Shown here: positions 46,133 to 56,983 of the stretch, one piece after another | Layout: each line of letters begins with the position of its first letter | Numbering within the stretch: position 1 is the stretch's first letter | NCBI GenBank assembly: GCA_034509735.1 | Contig: JACGWO010000002.1 | Coordinates: 41,719,855-41,783,854, forward strand | Origin: Sesamum alatum | Lineage: Eukaryota; Streptophyta; Magnoliopsida; Lamiales; Pedaliaceae | Reading direction: 5' to 3' | Length of the DNA stretch: 64,000 bases | Position numbers and translations under genes: made by a program | Notes under the pieces: generated by a model | Database searches by the model: none | The model's input: the letters and a program-made list of their open reading frames with translations, nothing else | Told to the model about the DNA's origin: nothing

Positions 46133-47472
46133 TTATGGGTGTCGAAGCCACCAAAAATAATTCCTACAATTACTTTCTTGCGAAAGCGGCAAGTAAGGTC
46201 GAATCCGCAGGGATCGGCAATAAGTTGATTTCTTAAAAGAAACAAAAAAGGGGGGGGGGATTCAGATTTTTAGCTGTGAAAAGAAAATAACAAGTATAAA
46301 TTAAAGGAGAAGTGTAATAGATGAGAAGGTTTTCCGGTTAAAGTGGGTTCATGCTTGATTCTTCCTGTGATCATTGATGCAAACATAATAATTATTAAAA
46401 TGCGTAGATCAGTTATGGTTGTTGGTACGACCTAACAACCTCACTCTTCCTTACCTTTTCGTTAGCCAAGGAACGTCCGTTGACTAGATCTCTAATCAAT
46501 AAACAACCCCGGGAACGTTCACAAGATTTAATTTATTAACAGCTTTGAGAATTAGAAGGGCCTGATCCTAACCAATAAATTCCTACGAGAATTCATTTAA
46601 ATCGGATCATGCATTCACCAAAACATAATTAACCAATTTGACACGATTAATCATGAAATGTTGCTACTAGTTATTGAACTAAACAAACAATTACGAATTT
46701 GCAAGTTCAAGTAGCTAAACAAACTATCTTGATAATGAACAACTGATCATATTATTCAAAAATCAGAAGTTTGTAAAAAGAGCGCAGAGAATAACATGAA
46801 TACGGATTTTAATAAAAGGATTAAGCACTTATTAGATCTCACAACATTTTAAGAATCAAGCATTTACCGTACTTTAACCGGAAAATTAAGAGCTTAGCCT
46901 AACATGCTAATGGAAGAACACACTAAAAAGTGGAATTCCATTAGCAATTGGGCAACGTAAATAAAAATAGAAGAAGATAGAGGAAGTAGAATAATGTATT
47001 AAACTTAAAATTCAACGTAAAACAAGAGATGGTTTTTAGGTTGTGAGGTGCTTCCTATTTATACTATTAGCACCTCACGAACCTAGACAAGAAAAGGGGT
47101 AGATACATGATTGCTCATAAACATGTTAACTACTTAATTCCTAGCAATTTAAAAGATAAATTTCGGATTCTTGAGGAGGGTTTTCAGCAATCATTCCTTC
47201 TTCCTTCAATGAAATCCGCAACTTTCCTTTTTCTCTCAAGTTGACTGCAGTGTTTAAGCGTGGGCACGCTTAGTGGAAATTTCGAATCTGTCACTCTTTT
47301 TCACTAGTTCCCTCAAATGCCTCTAAATGCCATTATTAGCTCCATTTCATCATCTTTTACTCCTTACAAGACATATTTCCTGAAAATACAATAAATCCAC
47401 ATGATTAGGAGTAATTAGTTCTTAAAATAAGGCATTACGAGTCTTAAATCGTGGCAAATTACACACTTATCA
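46133..47472 (-). mobile_element. LTR-like (solo LTR or LARD) insertion, TSD AAAAT
   Basis: 1340 bp with perfect 5-bp duplication AAAAT at 46128-46132 and 47473-47477. On the - strand it starts TGATAAGTGTGTAATTTG and ends with GGCTTCGACACCCATAA. Coding context supports the boundaries: without it, SFLDQN runs straight into AGLATAPDP. No coding sequence of its own. The 3' end does not close with the usual CA, so the class is tentative. Confidence 0.7.
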
Positions 47473-48454
47473 AAAATGCAGGCCTGGCCACAGCCCCGGA
47501 CCCAGACGATGATGGAAATGCTCGAGTGCCAGAGATCCCTTCTACTGAGGATGACCCTATGTCTCTAGACCTCTTACTAGGCAAGTGGCAGAGGATGCAA
47601 CCCCTTGAGATCGGAGTCTCCTACTGCAGCTGGTGAGGGAAGTATGCCTCCCCTTGTTGGTAAATGAACATGTTCCCCCTTTCCTTGAAAGAAGAACATT
47701 TTTAATTTTCCTGTTGAATATTTGATACCTCCTGTGTGAGGTTTGCAAGTGCCCGAATGTGGGCTTTGAATATTTTCTGCTTTGGTTTCTAGCATTTTGA
47801 TGCTAAGGATTCTGCTTCTCCTCTTCCTTGCTTTTATAAATGTTTTTGCTTTTCTGCGAAAGGTGTTTGCTCATTTTAAATGTGCTTATGGCTCTGCTTC
47901 TGATTTCCTGCATGTTAGTATAGTAATTTCCTAGGAATGCCTCAGCTTATCAACAGGTATGGGCTCAGCATGCCCAGAATAAAGTGCTCTTCTATAAGTA
48001 AGTAATGAAAGGAGGGGGCTTTGTCAAGCCTTATGGTAAACATGAACTTGAGCGAGTTCACATTTGTATTGCTTGTTGTAAACAAAGGTTTGACACAAAC
48101 CAAGTTCTCAGAAAAGATGTTTTAGATGAGAAAATACCTGCGGATGCAAGGATGATACAACCTGTTAGTAGGAAAACACCTGCTGCAGCAAGGTAGCAGG
48201 CTTGAATGTTGGCCAATGGCCTTTTTTATGTGTAATCCCCCTGCTGGTGGAGCAGGTTGGTCAGCAGCCTCCTGTCGTCAGCAGGGTATGTGCTGGTTTG
48301 GCTTGGTGGTCTTCTTGTTGGTAGCTTTACCCAGCAGGAACACGACAAGACCTGCTGCAATGAGCAGTAAGCAAGTGCTTAAAACAATAGGTAGAGGGAT
48401 TAGAGTAAGCAAGCATATGCAGCTATCACAGCTCTAAGTTTGCCTACTGAAGGC

Positions 48455-49770
48455 GAACAATCCACGAGATTTCTGGTCTTACGGGAAATGCATTTCAAAC
48501 TGCAATTGTTGCACTGCCGTATGAGGTTGAGTTGAAATATGTGGAAACAACTCATGTACATGAACTGCTGTTTTTGCCAACAAGATGACGCAGTTGCCAG
48601 CAAGTTGTATGGATTGTTGATAACTCCACTTTTGTAATTTTCTTATACTTGATTTAAATATTTGTGATCTGATTAGAAAACTTTTATCTTATTCAATCAA
48701 ATCCAACTAATCGTATAACAAGCATAATCACATTTGTTGTGTAATTGTCATGTAATACTTGACTTTTTTAAAGAAAAAAATCAATTACATGATAAGTGTA
48801 TTACAATCATCATACGAATGTTTTAAGTTTGGCCAGATTCGGGCGATCGATGTGGCTAGAATTTCTCTATGATTGATAAATATCATATGAACTAAGAAAG
48901 TCACTTCTTTTTATATAACCTTACCATATATTTTGGTTAATAAGATTTTATAGATTTATTGTACACAAATTCATTAATATTTCTATATGTACTAAGCGGG
49001 TGTTTGAATATTTTTGTTGTAAATCATATTCCATTTTCTACTCCATTCAATATATACATGCCATGTGTATAACGAGGAAATCAAGTATTTTATTTTGAGA
49101 AAATTTTAATACACGTATGCATATTGAATGGAGTAGAAGATAAAATAGAATTTGTAACAGAAAATTCAATCAATTTAATGTTACGCTAGCTATCTTTGCT
49201 AGCGGGAATAAGAGTTTTGTCTATAAGTCTACAAAATTTTTATTTTATGTATATATATACAAATATGTTTATAATATATATATAGTCGTAATCATATTAA
49301 GATTTGAGATGCAAAAATTACTATAGCAAGGTTACATTAATAAAAACTATTTTGTTAGTATAAATAATTGATAACATATTTACAATAAATGCAAAAATTG
49401 ACAAAAATTATAAGTTACGGTTTATAACAAATACTATATATAACCAATAATTATATGTCATTTTTTACATGTATACTTACATGTTAAACATTAATAGCAT
49501 AAATAATAGCATTTAAGTTAATAGTATTATGTTAATGAGACCTTGTTTGAATGATAAGGTTGAAATTTTACAACTTTATCGTGGTAAATTCGAGTTCTAC
49601 GAATAATATGGGTGTATGTATATATTTATAGTATTTTATTATTTCTTTATCTCGTTTGAACATATTCATTAATTTAAATTATTGATATATTATATTAATT
49701 TTTAAATTTAAACGTTAAATGACGTGTTGCATTGCATACTACAAAAAACAATTAATAGTATTTTAAGTAC
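48455..49770 (+). repeat. Tandem-locus copy 3 (3' part)
   Basis: Starts inside the ORF segment (ATTTCTGGTCTTACGGGAAA at 48468) and continues through the shared downstream region. The 5' part is missing: the sequence to its left is the TE-derived gene. The frame corresponding to the ORF still reads ISGLTGNAFQTAIVALPYEV. Confidence 0.75.
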
Positions 49771-49774
49771 TAAT

Positions 49775-51370
49775 TGGCAGACTTGATGGCCGCACGCTTG
49801 ATTTCCAGTTTACCCACTTTAAAGGGTCAAGCAAAGAGAAAGTTCAGCCTCACGCCGCCGTGAAGCGGTGGAAAGGCTCCTCCGGAGCGGATGACTAATC
49901 CTATACCAACAAACTGCATGCATGCATGCAGATGATTACCACCCCTCGTCTATGTAAAAACCTGTGGCAAAATTCAAAGTACCCGAGGATGGAGAAAGAA
50001 CTAATTATTGTCAACTTTTATATTTCGCTCAAAATTTTCTTATTAAAATCTTTTACTTATGATTCATTTTCTTTCTTTAAATAACTTATGGGTTAAATTC
50101 ATTTTGCCCCTTGTGATATAAAAAAATATCAAAAAATTTCTTGTGAAAATTTTAATATCAAAAACCATCCCTATGTTACGAACAATGAATCACACAGCCC
50201 CTGGTCAACCTAAACATATGTTTTTAAGAGTAATGATTAAAATGCCCTTCACATACACCAAGTTTAGACCAAGTCACATTAAAATTGTATATTTATATAA
50301 TATATTATATAAATTTTAATTAAAATATACTTATAATATATTATAATATATAGAATTAATTTTTTATAATTTATAAAATAAAATTATTATTTAATAAAAA
50401 ACCCCAACCCCACCCTATCCCTCCCCGACCGCCCCCCCCCCCCTTTCTCCCATGACGGCCTATGGTGGCGACGACGACGCTAGCCCTCGCTGCTGGACGA
50501 CCACCGTCGCCCAGGGGTGAGAAGGGCGCGGCGACGCCGCACGCCGCGCCCTCCTCTGCAGCAGCAGCGAGAAGCCGCCGCTTAACTTTTTTTTTAAAAA
50601 AAATTAGTCTTTTGTAATTTAAAAATATTATATTAAAAATATTAATATAATTATATATTTACATAAAATAATATTTTATTATTAATAAATATTTATCTAT
50701 TATTTTAAGATTTTTTAAATTATGTGTAATATATAATATTATAAATATTATATGTAATATAAGAAGAGAAAGGGCAAAATTGTCAACAAAACGCACTTTT
50801 CAAACTCAGTCAATGCGCGTGTATAACAAAACCTGACATCAGGAGATTTTTTGAACTTTATTTTATAACACTGGGGTTTAATTGATACTTTAATTTTCAT
50901 AGGGTTTTTTTTTTAAACGTTTCCTACATCACATGAGGGTCTTTGCATTTTTCCCAATAACTTATTATCATAAATAAATATTTTAAATTTCAAAAATATA
51001 TACTATATATCTGTATATTAAGTTAATGATTATCTAAGGATGAAGAAAGAAAGAATAAATAATTCAATATTGAAAAATTAAGACTACACGCGTAACACGC
51101 ATGTGTTTTACTAGTTCTTATATGGTTGTGATGAAGAATGAATACTTAGAGGAATCAAGTCCATATCCAAATCTCAAGAAGATGACAAATGTTGGTGTCA
51201 AAATTGGAGATTTTATTTAGAACAGTCCACGAGATTTCTGGTCTTACGGGAAATGCATTTCAAACTACACTTGTTGCACTACCGTATGAGGTTGAGTCGA
51301 AACCTGTGGAAACAACTCATATATATATGAACTGCTGTTTTTGTCAATAAAATGAAACACTTGCCTGCCA
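49775..51370 (+). repeat. Tandem-locus copy 4, broken up
   Basis: The leader block is at 49785-49915 (CTCACGCCGCCGTGAAG, CCTATACCAAC), and the ORF segment at 51125-51350. Between them lies the insertion 50090-50955. The ORF segment has an extra TTTATTTAGAACAGTCCACGAG-type stretch (51213-51235) compared with copies 1 and 2, and its frame is broken. Confidence 0.7.
50090..50955. mobile_element. MULE-like element with GC-rich core
   Basis: 866 bp flanked by 10-bp copies of AATAACTTAT (50080-50089 and 50956-50965). Ends are GGGTTAAATTCATTTTGCCC and GCATTTTTCCC. The middle (50400-50585) is strongly GC-rich (CCCCGACCGCCCCCC, GGCGACGACGACGC, GCGCGGCGACGCCGC) and has no clear ORF; it may be captured gene sequence. 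Confidence 0.7.
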
Positions 51371-51488
51371 ATATAGATTACAAATGGACATATATACGGA
51401 CTAAGAACGTCACTTCTTTCTGATCAGAGTCGGTTGATTAGAAGGAATATAACATTTAGTCGTTGCTAATTGTTATTGTTAAATATAA

Positions 51489-51903
51489 GGGTAAATTACA
51501 TCTACCTTCCTTGAGGTTTGACATAATTACAAATACTCCCTCCTTGTTTGAAAAATTATAATACCCTCATGAGGTTTGTAATTGTCTAACAAATAATGCA
51601 TTTTCATCAATTTTTATGGGTGAACTGACCAAAATACCCTTATTCACTGAATTATTTTTATTTAATTTTTAAATTTTTTTAGACTACAATGTGCAGGGAG
51701 AGGTTTCTTAAATTTTTTAAATAGAGGAGCAATTGCCTTGGCCGATTTTTCTATAATTTTAATAAAAAATTTAGGGGCAAAATGGTCAATTTCAGGCCTT
51801 TGGTTAAAATTTACAAATCTCAGGGGGTATTTATAATTTTTCAAACAACGAGAGGGTATTTGTAATTATGTCAAATCTCAGGGGAGGTAGATGTAATTTA
51901 TCC
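51489..51903. mobile_element. Mutator-type MITE, 415 bp, TSD TAAATATAA
   Basis: Perfect 9-bp duplication TAAATATAA at 51480-51488 and 51904-51912. Inverted ends GGGTAAATTACATCTACCTT and (other strand) GGATAAATTACATCTACCTC, extending inward through TTTGACATAATTACAAATAC. Non-coding. Confidence 0.88.
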
Positions 51904-51912
51904 TAAATATAA

Positions 51913-52110
51913 ACAGTTGTAGTAAATAATCATTAATCAAGGCTACACAAAAGTTATTGATTATGATTTTGCAAGTGTGGTTAAAATATTGTCATAATTA
52001 AAAGTTATGATAAACACATTTGCTATTTACCACGATTTTTAATCCACAACCATTAAAATTGTAGGCCAATAGTAAAAAAAATTACCACGATTTTTAATCC
52101 ACATTTGCTA
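51913..52110. repeat. Repeat related to the copy-1 insertion
   Basis: Contains TGATTATGATTTTGC, GTGGTTAAAATATTG and twice ACCACGATTTTTAATCCACA, resembling the stretch at 18272-18592. Probably a related fold-back repeat; ends unclear. Confidence 0.4.
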
Positions 52111-52253
52111 TTCCAAAGATTTAACATTTTTTTCCTTATCTTTACTTTATTGAAATTCGGAATATATATTAATCTAAAATATATAACCTTAAAATATATT
52201 TTGGTTGACAAAATCTTATATATGAATTCCAATATGTACTAATTACTTAATCG

Positions 52254-53505
52254 TAGGGTGGCAATATGGGTGAAAATTTATGATTCCAACCCAGTCCACC
52301 TAGTTGTGGATTGAGTTGGATTTGATATTTTTTAATATGAATCCAATATGATTTTATTTAAATAAATTTAAATAGATTATAGATCATATATGGGTTTTAA
52401 CGGGTCCTAAATGGGTCTTTTATGTTTAGCTTTCTATTAGTCAATCCAAGTCACTTTAGCAATAATAGAATTTATGAAAGGTATTAATGTAGTTATAATC
52501 ATGAGTTTATTATGGTTTCTATATGGGCTGGATTTTAGGTGGGTTATGGATGGGTTTTAAATGGTCTAACCCATGCTTTAATTAATTAAAATTTATTGTT
52601 GATCAAGTTGACTATGCATCACTAATTTATTCCATATACTCTTAACTTTTTTCACTTTTTTAAAGAAATAAATTTACCAAAATATATAAGTATGTATTAG
52701 TTTAACTTAGTTAAATTTTATTGCAACATGGGTCTTATATGGGTTGATATGGGTCTTAAATGGGTTCAGCATATAATTTAATTGCTTAAATTCATTATTA
52801 ATTTAGTTGTACTATATGTCACTAATTACTTCTACATTTCTAACTTTTCGCATTTTTTATGAAAAATAAATTTTTTGAAAGATACTTACTAAATAATATT
52901 TTCAAATTAATGAGAAACAAATGAAAACTGAATTATTTTATAAAATAGTCAAAACTTGCATTTCATATATTTTCATGTCAAATTATTTTTCTTTTTTTTA
53001 AAAATATTGGTAGTATACAATTATATTATGAATCTTAATAAAAATATCAAATATTAAAAACTAAGAATAATTTATAATGAACGAACATGTATGATTAACA
53101 TAGATAAATAATAATTATATTTGCTATTGAAATCCACAATTCAATTTTACAAACAATCATGGAGAGATTGATTGTGTATTCTTTATTTCATGATTTATTT
53201 TTAAAAATATAGTATTTTGTATGCCTTGCAAGTTTTTCATTTTATAATTATCTTTAGTGTACATGGTTACTTTCTAGAAATAATTAATAATACAAATTTA
53301 GTCGTATTATTTACAAGTTGTATTAAAAATATTGTCATCTTATTACTATCTAAAATTCAATTTTTTTTAAATATTAAATATAAGAAAATTGTTAACATTG
53401 ACCCAGCTCGGCCTGTTTGCAACCCAACCCATCTATAATCAATTGATTCAAATCCATATTTAACCCAATTCATATTCAACTCAACTCGCCCATTTGACAC
53501 ACCTG
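52254..53505. mobile_element. hAT-like element
   Basis: Starts TAGGGTGGCAATATGGGTG and ends CGCCCATTTGACACACCTG, whose reverse complement CAGGTGTGTCAAATGGGCG resembles hAT ends. Subterminal parts repeat ATGGGT/ACCCAT motifs. No matching 8-bp duplication is visible, so one end may be off or decayed. No transposase. Confidence 0.55.
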
Positions 53506-53579
53506 CTCAGTCCACATATGTAGAATAAATTCTTTTTGTATTTGGCTTTCTTCAAGTAAGTGTTTTAGTAAACTAAGTC

Positions 53580-53890
53580 TGCTGCGTATTTTATTTAAGT
53601 ATATATACATACAAATATGTTTATAATATAATCGTAATTACATTAAGATTGAGATGCAAAAATGACTGTAGCAAGGTTAGCATAATTTTTTTTGTTAGTA
53701 TAAATAATTAATAATGTATGTATAATAAAAAAATGACAAAAATTATTAGTTACTATTCATAACATATAGTATATATAATTAATAATAATATTTCATTTCT
53801 AAGTGTATATTTACATGTTAAACATTAGCATAAACAATAGCATTTAAGTTAATTGTATTTTCCAATGAGACATTGCTTGAATGGAAATGT
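53580..53890 (+). repeat. Downstream part of tandem-locus copy 4
   Basis: Matches 49245-49560 and 42990-43285 (TTTACATGTTAAACATTAGC and flanks). It continues after the solo LTR at 54564-54745. Confidence 0.65.
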
Positions 53891-53894
53891 TGAG

Positions 53895-54563
53895 TGATAT
53901 ATGTCAAAAAGACCAGTCCAAAATCGAGGCCTAAAAGTCCAAAGATACTTATAGGAGTCCGAAAATAGGCATTGGAGCCCTACACAAAGCTCCGCCTATG
54001 TTCAAGAGGAGGCCTATTCAAGGCACTAGCCCATACCTATGGAAGTACTGATCGGGCCTGCCCCAATAAGGAGGGAGTCTGTCTAAGATGGAAAAGAAAC
54101 GCCAAGGAGGCTCAGGACGGAAGCCCAGGCTCACCAAGAGGGGATAAGAGTTGACCAGGTCTACCCCTTATTCTTATTCGCGAAAGATCCCTTCAACGGA
54201 TTCCCTACTTTCAAGGAGCTCAAGGGCTGCAGAAGTTTGGGAGAGTCCAAGACAACAAAGAGTCTTTCCCAACCATGACTCTTTCTGTATAAATACCAGC
54301 CCATATGGCTGGCTCAAGTAACATTTTTCTAGCACTCTAATATACGATTTTATTCTCTCACACTCACACTCTGTTCATTTTATGTTCTTCATTCACGAGA
54401 ATTCATCTCCTTATTGTTTCGTTTACGTTTGTTCTTCCATAAATGCTTACTGACTTGAGTGTCGGAGCACTAACGCTTTTTTGCAAGTTCCCGTTTCATA
54501 GCTTGTAGAAAATTAAAGGTCACTCCGTTCAAGCCCAAGAACGAGCTCTTTTAACTCACATCA
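53895..54563 (+). mobile_element. Solo LTR, 669 bp, TSD TTGAG
   Basis: Starts TGATATATGTC and ends ACTCACATCA, with perfect 5-bp duplication TTGAG at 53890-53894 and 54564-54568. It has a TATA box TATAAATA at 54288-54295 and a GAGTGTCGGAGCAC motif near the 3' end. The matching tandem-locus copies lack it, confirming an insertion. Different family from solo LTRs A-D. Confidence 0.88.
54288..54295 (+). promoter_or_regulatory. TATA box in the solo LTR
   Basis: TATAAATA about 275 bp before the LTR end, in the context CTGTATAAATACC. Confidence 0.6.
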
Positions 54564-54749
54564 TTGAGGTTTCACAACTTTTTCGTAGTAAATTTGAGTC
54601 GTCTTAATGTTTGTATACTTGTATAGTATTTTGTTGTTCTTTATTTCATTTGAACGTATTCGTTAATTTGGATTCCTGATGTATTAAAAATTAATTTTAT
54701 ATTTGAACCTATTAAATAATGTATTGCATTGCATGCTTAAAAAAATAAA

Positions 54750-55210
54750 AATTGGACTAATTACACCGCCCCCTTAAAGTTTGATATAATTGTAGTAGAT
54801 CCATATAGTTTGAGAAATTGCATCTAGTACACTAAGATGTTTGCTTTCGTCTAATAAATAGATCCCTCTGTTAGTCAAAATTCACTGAATTTGCTGATAT
54901 AGCAAAAAATAAATAAATAAACAAGAACTTACTTATTACAGATTAAATAAATCTTTTATGACCAAACTACCTTTATAAGGGTGAGAATATACCTCCTTAC
55001 ATACTTTAGCGTGTGAAGATGTTTAAGAGTCGTTTGGTTAGAGAAAGATTTATTGACCTTCAATAAATAAGTAATATGTATTTTCATTCAATATTTTTGT
55101 TAATATTAGCAATTTCGATGACTTTAACTAACATATGATCTATTTATAGATGAAAATAAATATTAAAAATACTAATTATGACTTATCAAACTATAATAAA
55201 TTTACGTATA
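54750..55210 (+). repeat. Dispersed repeat, copy 1
   Basis: Shares AAGTTTGATATAATTG-type start, CTAATAAATAGATC, GTTAGTCAAAATTC, CAAACTACCTTTATAAGGGT and GCGTGTGAAGAT with 61530-62040 and 63170-63560. Probably a MITE-like family; ends not resolved. Confidence 0.6.
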
Positions 55211-55269
55211 ATTATACTAATCTCATGTGGAGGCGGTACAAGTATTTCAAAAATTAATAGTATTTTGAG

Positions 55270-56741
55270 TAGAGATGGCAATTTCAACCCGAACTCTGAA
55301 AACCCAACCCGAACCCGCCCCGTATGGGGCGGGTCTGGGACCCAATTTTTCAGGGCCGGGGCGGGTTTGGGGCATAAAAAACCTGCCCCGGCCGGGTCTC
55401 GGGTCTGGGGTACGGGTCCTGTCCAAAACCCGCCCCGACCCTGCCCCATTGGCCTCGCCCCGGCCCCGACCCCTCCTCTTTTTTATTATATATTATTAAT
55501 ATATATTATAAATAAGAAATTATAGTATTATATTTAAATCCTAAATAAGTTTTACATGTACTCAACTCTATATAAGAAATAAAAAAATAAAAAATTAGTT
55601 GATAAGAAATTTAATGATTATTTTAAATTTTAAATTGAAAACTATATAGTCTATATTAAGTTATTTAAATCTAAATTGATATTATTTATAAAAAAATAAA
55701 ATATTAGTTTAATGTATTCTTTGTATAATATAATTCATTGTAAATAGTAAAATGATATTACTTGAAAAGAAGATTAATAATTTAGATAAACATATTATTT
55801 GTCTTATACAATTCATTTTAAATATATATTATATAATGAGATCAAAAAGTTTAATTAACAATTACGATATTTTAAAATCCAACCACCCGATTCATACCAA
55901 ATTTTAATATATATAAGTTTGTCTCCATTAGATCATATTGGAAGGTACGATTTAAAATCACAAGGTCTGATTCAACGATACACCATCTTAAATGATTACT
56001 CTTTTGTCCCGATTACGATATCTCAACATCCGTATACCCAATAAGTCTAAAACTTTACCAAATGTATTTTTCTGTAAGTTTGATCATATCTAACGGTTTG
56101 ATTTGATTTTTAATGGTCCGATTAACCTATGTTATTCAACAATATAAGATGATAGTTACATCAATGTAATACTAACATTTATAAATATACAAATTTATTG
56201 CATATTGTGAACATATACCAATCTCAACTATAAATACTTTTATGTATTTCAATTGCATTATTCCAGAAAAATGAATATTTTCTACAATATTAAATTATTT
56301 AATATGATTTTTTTTATTTTTTTAGTATATTTCATTAATTATATTACTACTAAATTAATTCGTAGTTTATATTTGTAACAAAAATTAAAAAAATTATATA
56401 ATATATTTAATATTTTGATAATTAATATATTAATATTTAATATTAAAAAATGTAATATATTTTTAAGAATGTTATGCATGAAAGTACATTTTAATTTCTT
56501 ATGTTTAAGAAATGAAAAAATGAGCACAAAAAATATTAATAAATTCATGACGGGTTGAGACGGGTAGAGCGAAACGGGGCCAGGGTGGCGGGGCGGGGTC
56601 GGGGTTTGATCTTAACGAGGCGGGCCGGGGCAGGGCGGGTCCGGTGGCAGGACGAGGCAGGGTATGGAGCCTAAAAAATTTAACCGGGGCGAGTCCCAGG
56701 TCCTGGCGGACCCGTACCGGACCCGCCCATTTTCATCTCTA
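55270..56741. mobile_element. hAT element with GC-rich ends, TSD ATTTTGAG
   Basis: 1472 bp with perfect 8-bp duplication ATTTTGAG at 55262-55269 and 56742-56749. Ends TAGAGATGGCAATTTCAACC and (other strand) TAGAGATGAAAATGGGCGGG. The outer 220 bp at each end are rich in ACCCGCCCC/GGGGCGGG motifs in opposite orientation; the middle is AT-rich. No transposase. Confidence 0.88.
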
Positions 56742-56983
56742 ATTTTGAGTACTATTTGGCAGATTTGACAGGTGTTGCTACCGGCTTGATCTCCACTCCA
56801 AGCAATCTTTTTCTTTTCATTTTATTATTATTATTATGTCTGAAAATGTTTGAAATCTGAAAGTCAAATTTTCCTCTTCAATTCTACCACAATTCTGAAT
56901 CAATATCCCCCAATAAACACCTAACATAAATCCGAATTCCTTAGATATAGAAGCCCCGACTGAAATTGGAAAAGCTAGAATCA

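Larger units (their letters stand above)
43290..48450 (+). pseudogene. Decayed TE-derived coiled-coil gene with nested insertions
   Basis: Three coding pieces line up when two insertions are left out: 43375-43667, 45494-46132 and 47473-47640. The first is Ser/Pro/Lys-rich (with a frameshift near 43510), the second has a coiled coil (KRVEELEETNCKLREAI) and YYHGFQTCVQQFAAVGYPP, the third an acidic tail (DPDDDGNARVPEIPS). The type of protein resembles the non-enzymatic ORFs of plant retrotransposons, but I cannot name the family. It has several stops. 47640-48450 is a non-coding remainder. The element separates tandem-locus copies 2 and 3. Confidence 0.55.
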
